Positions 6,899 to 9,017 of a DNA stretch of 9,017 bases are shown here, piece after piece; positions within the stretch are counted from its first letter, which is position 1, and every line of letters begins with the position of its first letter. Below the pieces are notes generated by a model. It was not told the origin of the DNA and searched no databases. It saw only the letters and a program-made list of their open reading frames with translations. The stretch is from Anaerobacillus sp. (GTDB lineage Bacteria > Bacillota > Bacilli > Bacillales_H > Anaerobacillaceae), in assembly GCA_007120055.1 (NCBI GenBank), contig SKOL01000516.1:1-9017 (forward strand), read 5' to 3'. Made by a program: the position numbers and the translations under genes.

Positions 6899-7819
6899 AT
6901 GGGAAAACCTGAATTAAATCTACCGAACGAGAAAGGTGAAAAGCGGATTGAACAAACGTTAGGAAAAAGACGTTCGCTTTTATCGATTATCGTTGCGAAG
7001 TTTTTACAAAATAAATTAGCTGTCTTTGGCTTAATCATGTTAACTATAATAGTAGGTACTGCACTTTTAGCACCTTGGATCGCACCACATGATCCAGATT
7101 TTCAGAACCTACGAAACCGCTTAGCAGCACCTAGTGGGGAGTTTTTACTCGGTACGGATCACTTAGGACGTGACATTTTAAGTCGCCTTTTATATGGTGG
7201 ACGAGTATCATTATTCGTAGGGTTTGTAGCGATGGTTGGTGCGGTAACGATTGGAACAACTGTTGGTGCAGTAGCAGGATATTTCGGTGGATTAGTCGAT
7301 GCATTTTTAATGCGTTTAGTAGATATTATTATTTCATTCCCGAATATCTTCTTATTAATTACTCTTGTTGCGGTACTAGAACCGAGTCTTGATAAATTAA
7401 TTATGGTATTTGCCTTCTTGAGTTGGACTGGTACAGCACGTTTAGTACGTGGAGAGTTTTTAACATTGAAGAAACGGGAGTTTGTATTAGCAGCTCGCAC
7501 GATCGGCATGTCGAATACAAAGATTATTTTTGGTCAAATTTTACCGAGTGCAATGGGACCTGTTATTGTAGCAGCAACACTTGCTGTCGGTGGATTTATT
7601 TTAGCAGAGTCAGCGTTGAGTTTCTTAGGTTTAGGTGTTCAACCACCAACATCAACGTGGGGGAACATGTTGACGTACTCGCAAAGTGTAACGATTTTTA
7701 GAACAGCTTGGTGGTATCCAACCTTCCCAGGGGTAATGATTTTACTTACAGTATTATCATTTAACTTCGTTGGTGACGGTTTGCGCGACGCCCTGGATCC
7801 ACGTGTTATTGAAAAATAA
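6899..7819 (+). CDS. appC: Oligopeptide ABC transporter permease AppC
   Basis: This is the second channel subunit, partner of AppB. The 306-residue protein has a hydrophilic N-terminus (1-27) and the OppC-type N-terminal domain with one membrane helix (about 40-62). APWIAPHDP and GTDHLGRDILSRLLYGGRVSL (85-105) follow, both hallmarks of DppC/OppC. Further hydrophobic segments lie near 104-128, 140-160, 166-178, 222-245 and 275-292. The EAA loop (about 180-218) contains REFVLAARTIGM. The C-terminus is DGLRDALDPRV. The ribosome binding site AGGAGG (6886-6891) overlaps the appB stop codon, 7 bases before the ATG, so translation is probably coupled to appB. It is the last gene of the operon, and a strong terminator follows. 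Confidence 0.93.
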   Translation: MGKPELNLPNEKGEKRIEQTLGKRRSLLSIIVAKFLQNKLAVFGLIMLTIIVGTALLAPWIAPHDPDFQNLRNRLAAPSGEFLLGTDHLGRDILSRLLYGGRVSLFVGFVAMVGAVTIGTTVGAVAGYFGGLVDAFLMRLVDIIISFPNIFLLITLVAVLEPSLDKLIMVFAFLSWTGTARLVRGEFLTLKKREFVLAARTIGMSNTKIIFGQILPSAMGPVIVAATLAVGGFILAESALSFLGLGVQPPTSTWGNMLTYSQSVTIFRTAWWYPTFPGVMILLTVLSFNFVGDGLRDALDPRVIEK

Positions 7820-7832
7820 AAATTATATTAAC

Positions 7833-7873
7833 AAAAATAGCTTACCGTTTTTATACGGCAAGCTATTTTTTTT
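7833..7873 (+). terminator. Factor-independent terminator of the app operon
   Basis: The arms 7833-7848 and 7855-7870 pair at 15 of 16 positions (one A-C mismatch at 7844/7859) around a TTTTAT loop. The right arm ends in a run of eight T. The structure begins 14 bases after the appC stop. A-rich and T-rich flanks make it possibly bidirectional. Confidence 0.9.
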
Positions 7874-7958
7874 ATTGTTCAAAATGACCAAAACATTGGT
7901 GGTCCTATTGAATAGTGATATAAGTGATAAAAACAGACATTTTTGTTATATAGTAAAT

Positions 7959-7972
7959 TGAGCGCTCGCTCA
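7959..7972 (+). repeat. GC-rich palindromic motif, second GCGCTCGCT copy
   Basis: TGAGC (7959-7963) and GCTCA (7968-7972) are complements around GCTC, with a GAGCGCTC palindrome at the core. It contains the same GCGCTCGCT nonamer as 5872-5880. It stands out sharply from the AT-rich bases around it. Confidence 0.4.
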
Positions 7973-7982
7973 GTAAGGGTGT

Positions 7983-8138
7983 GTGCAGTTTATTCAGTGC
8001 AAAGAGGAAAATGTATTCCGAGAAGAACGCCGTTTTAGTTTGGGAATGATTGATATTACAAGATTCGACACAATGTGGCAAACATTACATAGCAGAAATA
8101 ATACTATGGAGGTAGTGCTAAAGGGGTGGATGTGTTAA
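7983..8138 (+). CDS. Doubtful small ORF, 51 residues
   Basis: An open frame runs from GTG at 7983 to TAA at 8136-8138. The predicted peptide begins VQFIQCKEENVFREERRFSL and ends MEVVLKGWMC. AAGGG at 7975-7979 is very close to the GTG, only 3 bases away. An internal ATG (codon for the Met in LGMIDITRF) lacks a good site. I recognise no domain, signal peptide or membrane helix. The stretch is less AT-rich than its surroundings, so it could be a real small gene, a remnant of a decayed gene, or chance. A promoter is not evident. Confidence 0.15.
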   Translation: MQFIQCKEENVFREERRFSLGMIDITRFDTMWQTLHSRNNTMEVVLKGWMC

Positions 8139-8201
8139 TATTATATTAGGATAACAAATAACCTTGATTGAAAAGTTTAAATTAAGAAAAGATTGAAATT
8201 T

Positions 8202-8242
8202 TTCAGTTAAATTATTTGTTATATTAAAATAATTTAACTGAA
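8202..8242 (+). repeat. Perfect 16-bp inverted repeat
   Basis: TTCAGTTAAATTATTT (8202-8217) is exactly repeated in inverted orientation at 8227-8242 around the 9-base loop GTTATATTA. No T-run follows, so it is not a terminator. It lies about 90 bases before a TTGACA promoter-like element. It overlaps a weak CodY-like match at 8198-8212 (11/15), and its right end merges into a cre-like sequence. It is best read as a protein-binding operator for the downstream unit, which is inference. Confidence 0.65.
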
Positions 8243-8251
8243 GCGCTTTCA
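8238..8251 (+). promoter_or_regulatory. Degenerate cre-like (CcpA) site
   Basis: CTGAAGCGCTTTCA carries the CcpA core and right half (AAnCGnTnWCA). Its left TG is displaced by one base from the TGWAANCGNTNWCA consensus, as if one A were missing. It lies about 83 bases upstream of the TTGACA at 8334. CcpA binding is possible but would be weak. Overlap with the inverted repeat arm could explain the sequence instead. Confidence 0.3.
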
Positions 8252-8333
8252 AGTATCAAAGTGTTTTAAAGAGCGTTAAGATAATGACTTTTCAGCAAAT
8301 TCGACCAAGTGAAAAAATGACAAATTATTATTA

Positions 8334-8360
8334 TTGACATTTTTGTTACATTAATATAAC
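8334..8360 (+). promoter_or_regulatory. Promoter-like sequence upstream of second appD
   Basis: TTGACA at 8334-8339 is followed by TATAAC at 8355-8360 (15-base gap) or TAACAT at 8357-8362 (17-base gap). The local sequence ATTGACAnnTTTG also occurs at the promoter at 1852, at a similar distance from its appD. This suggests the two control regions share ancestry. Confidence 0.45.
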
Positions 8361-8427
8361 ATTTTAGACGTTGCTATTAAATTTAAAATTCTATCAACTT
8401 GTAGCACGTAGTTATGACAAATGATTT

Positions 8428-8438
8428 TATAATATAAT
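8428..8438 (+). promoter_or_regulatory. Overlapping TATAAT -10-like sequences
   Basis: TATAATATAAT contains two perfect -10 hexamers sharing one T, about 80 bases before the appD start. No -35 stands at 16-18 bases from either, so a promoter here would be activator-dependent or the match is a chance result of the AT-rich sequence. Confidence 0.3.
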
Positions 8439-8442
8439 TGAC

Positions 8443-8463
8443 GTCTTAACTTAAAAGTAAGAC
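8443..8463 (+). repeat. Short inverted repeat near second appD
   Basis: GTCTTA (8443-8448) and TAAGAC (8458-8463) are exact complements, extended by CTT/AAG if one A is bulged. Lying just after the TATAATATAAT sequence, it could be an operator or leader hairpin. Confidence 0.35.
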
Positions 8464-8517
8464 TAATAGTTAAATAGGCTATAAGCTTAAATTTTATAAA
8501 GGTGGTGACAGCTTAAG

Positions 8518-9017
8518 ATGTCTACATTATTACAAGTTAAAAACTTAAAGACCCACTTTTTCTCTAAAAATAAAGTCTTACCAGTAGTTGACGGAGTAGA
8601 CTTTGAAGTGAAAAAAGGTGAAACTTTAGCCATTGTTGGTGAGTCGGGATCAGGTAAAAGTATAACGTCACTTTCAATTATGGGCCTTGTGCCAAAACCA
8701 GGCGGTAAAACCGTTGATGGAGAAATTATTTTTGATGGGACCGATTTACTGCAACTAAGTGAAAATGAAATGTTTAAAGTTCGTGGGAATGAAATCGCTA
8801 TGATTTTCCAGGAACCGATGACATCTTTAAACCCTGTACTAACAATCGGTGAGCAAATCACGGAAGTCCTTATTTACCATAAAAAAATGTCGAAAAAAGA
8901 AGCAAGACAAAAAGCGGTTGAATTATTGAAAATCGTTGGTTTTGCACGAGCTGAAGAAATCTTAGATGACTATCCGCATCGACTATCTGGTGGTATGAGA
9001 CAAAGGGTAATGATTGC
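8518..9017 (+). CDS. appD: Second AppD-like ATPase, 3' end cut by window
   Basis: This is the N-terminal half of a peptide-transporter ATPase that opens another app-type unit. The 166 complete codons visible include Walker A GESGSGKS (41-48), Q-loop Gln98 and signature LSGGMRQR (156-163). Walker B and the C-terminal cysteine extension lie beyond the edge. Only 11 residues differ from AppD at 2019 over this stretch (about 93% identity, no gaps), while third codon positions differ often, so the duplication is not brand new. The ribosome binding site AAAGGTGGTGA (8498-8508) resembles that of the first appD. The ATPase call is firm. The symbol assumes the following genes are also app-type. Confidence 0.9.
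   Translation, partial: MSTLLQVKNLKTHFFSKNKVLPVVDGVDFEVKKGETLAIVGESGSGKSITSLSIMGLVPKPGGKTVDGEIIFDGTDLLQLSENEMFKVRGNEIAMIFQEPMTSLNPVLTIGEQITEVLIYHKKMSKKEARQKAVELLKIVGFARAEEILDDYPHRLSGGMRQRVMI

Larger units (their letters stand above)
7874..8517 (+). other. Spacer upstream of the next appD, no firm gene
   Basis: These 644 bases separate the operon from the next appD. The first part (7874-7958) is AT-rich and shows nothing clear. A GC-richer stretch (about 7959-8135) holds the TGAGCGCTCGCTCA motif and one doubtful small ORF. The rest is AT-rich, with a perfect 16-bp inverted repeat (8202-8242), a cre-like site, promoter-like sequences (8334-8360, 8428-8438) and a short inverted repeat (8443-8463). 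The ribosome binding site AAAGGTGGTGA is at 8498-8508. No tRNA or riboswitch fold was recognised. Confidence 0.6.

Noticed and set aside
7159..7509. Minus-strand open frame of 116 codons inside appC
   Set aside because: It is a shadow of the permease codons. Its basic, Asn/Thr-rich composition is what antisense of a hydrophobic coding sequence gives.
7423..7701. Plus-strand frame of 92 codons inside appC
   Set aside because: It lies out of frame within a conserved permease, with no start signal and a cysteine-rich translation without family features.
7770..7961. Plus-strand frame of 63 codons running from appC into the spacer
   Set aside because: It overlaps the appC end out of frame and reads through the operon terminator, and the translation is low-complexity.
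7876..8517. Riboswitch, T-box or tRNA in the long spacer
   Set aside because: I found no T-box motif, no cloverleaf and no known aptamer core. The inverted repeats present are simple operator-like palindromes.
8487..8861. Minus-strand frame of 124 codons opposite the second appD
   Set aside because: It is antisense to strongly conserved Walker A and Q-loop codons. The mirror of the paralogous region at 2019 does not preserve it as a gene.
1..9017. CRISPR array, insertion sequence or phage genes
   Set aside because: There are no regularly spaced repeats, no transposase or integrase frames, and no matching terminal repeats at unit borders. The repeated content is explained by paralogous transporter genes.

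Overview
The window is a low-GC, Firmicutes-type chromosome segment. Strong AGGAGG/AAGGAG-type ribosome binding sites precede the genes, there is one TTG start, codons are A/T-ending, and the spacers are AT-rich with factor-independent terminators. Gene order and protein lengths match the Bacillus app (oligopeptide) ABC transporter operon, appD-appF-appA-appB-appC, so a member of the Bacillaceae is the most likely source. The very acidic, Ser/Thr/Asp/Glu-rich linker after the lipoprotein cysteine of the binding protein would suit an alkaliphile or halotolerant member. That ecological point is inference only.

Layout: (1) 1-1595, the 3' part of a first AppA-like solute-binding protein, cut by the window edge and closed by a terminator. 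(2) 1640-2018, an AT-rich regulatory spacer with tandem promoter-like elements and CodY-box-like sequences. (3) 2019-7819, a complete five-gene operon: ATPases AppD (2019-2996) and AppF (2998-4014), lipoprotein receptor AppA (4081-5751), a 188-base spacer holding three hairpin-forming elements, then permeases AppB (5940-6887) and AppC (6899-7819), closed by a strong terminator. (4) 7874-8517, a 640-base spacer with a GC-rich motif, one doubtful small ORF, a perfect 16-bp inverted repeat beside a degenerate cre-like site, and promoter-like sequences. (5) 8518-9017, the start of another appD, which begins a further transporter unit.

How the genes work together: the lipoprotein AppA captures peptides outside the membrane, AppB and AppC form the channel, and AppD and AppF bind and hydrolyse ATP inside. 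Both ATPases carry the C-terminal four-cysteine pattern of the OppD/DppD family. The spacer after appA looks built to let receptor transcript exceed permease transcript.

The most notable point is that this is a tandem array of app-type units. The two binding proteins are about 82% identical over 461 gap-free residues by hand count. The two AppD N-termini are about 93% identical over 166 residues. The first unit has no permease genes after its receptor. I see no phage, transposase, CRISPR, tRNA or rRNA, and nothing that amounts to a new biological system. The interest lies in the duplication, receptor divergence and control regions.
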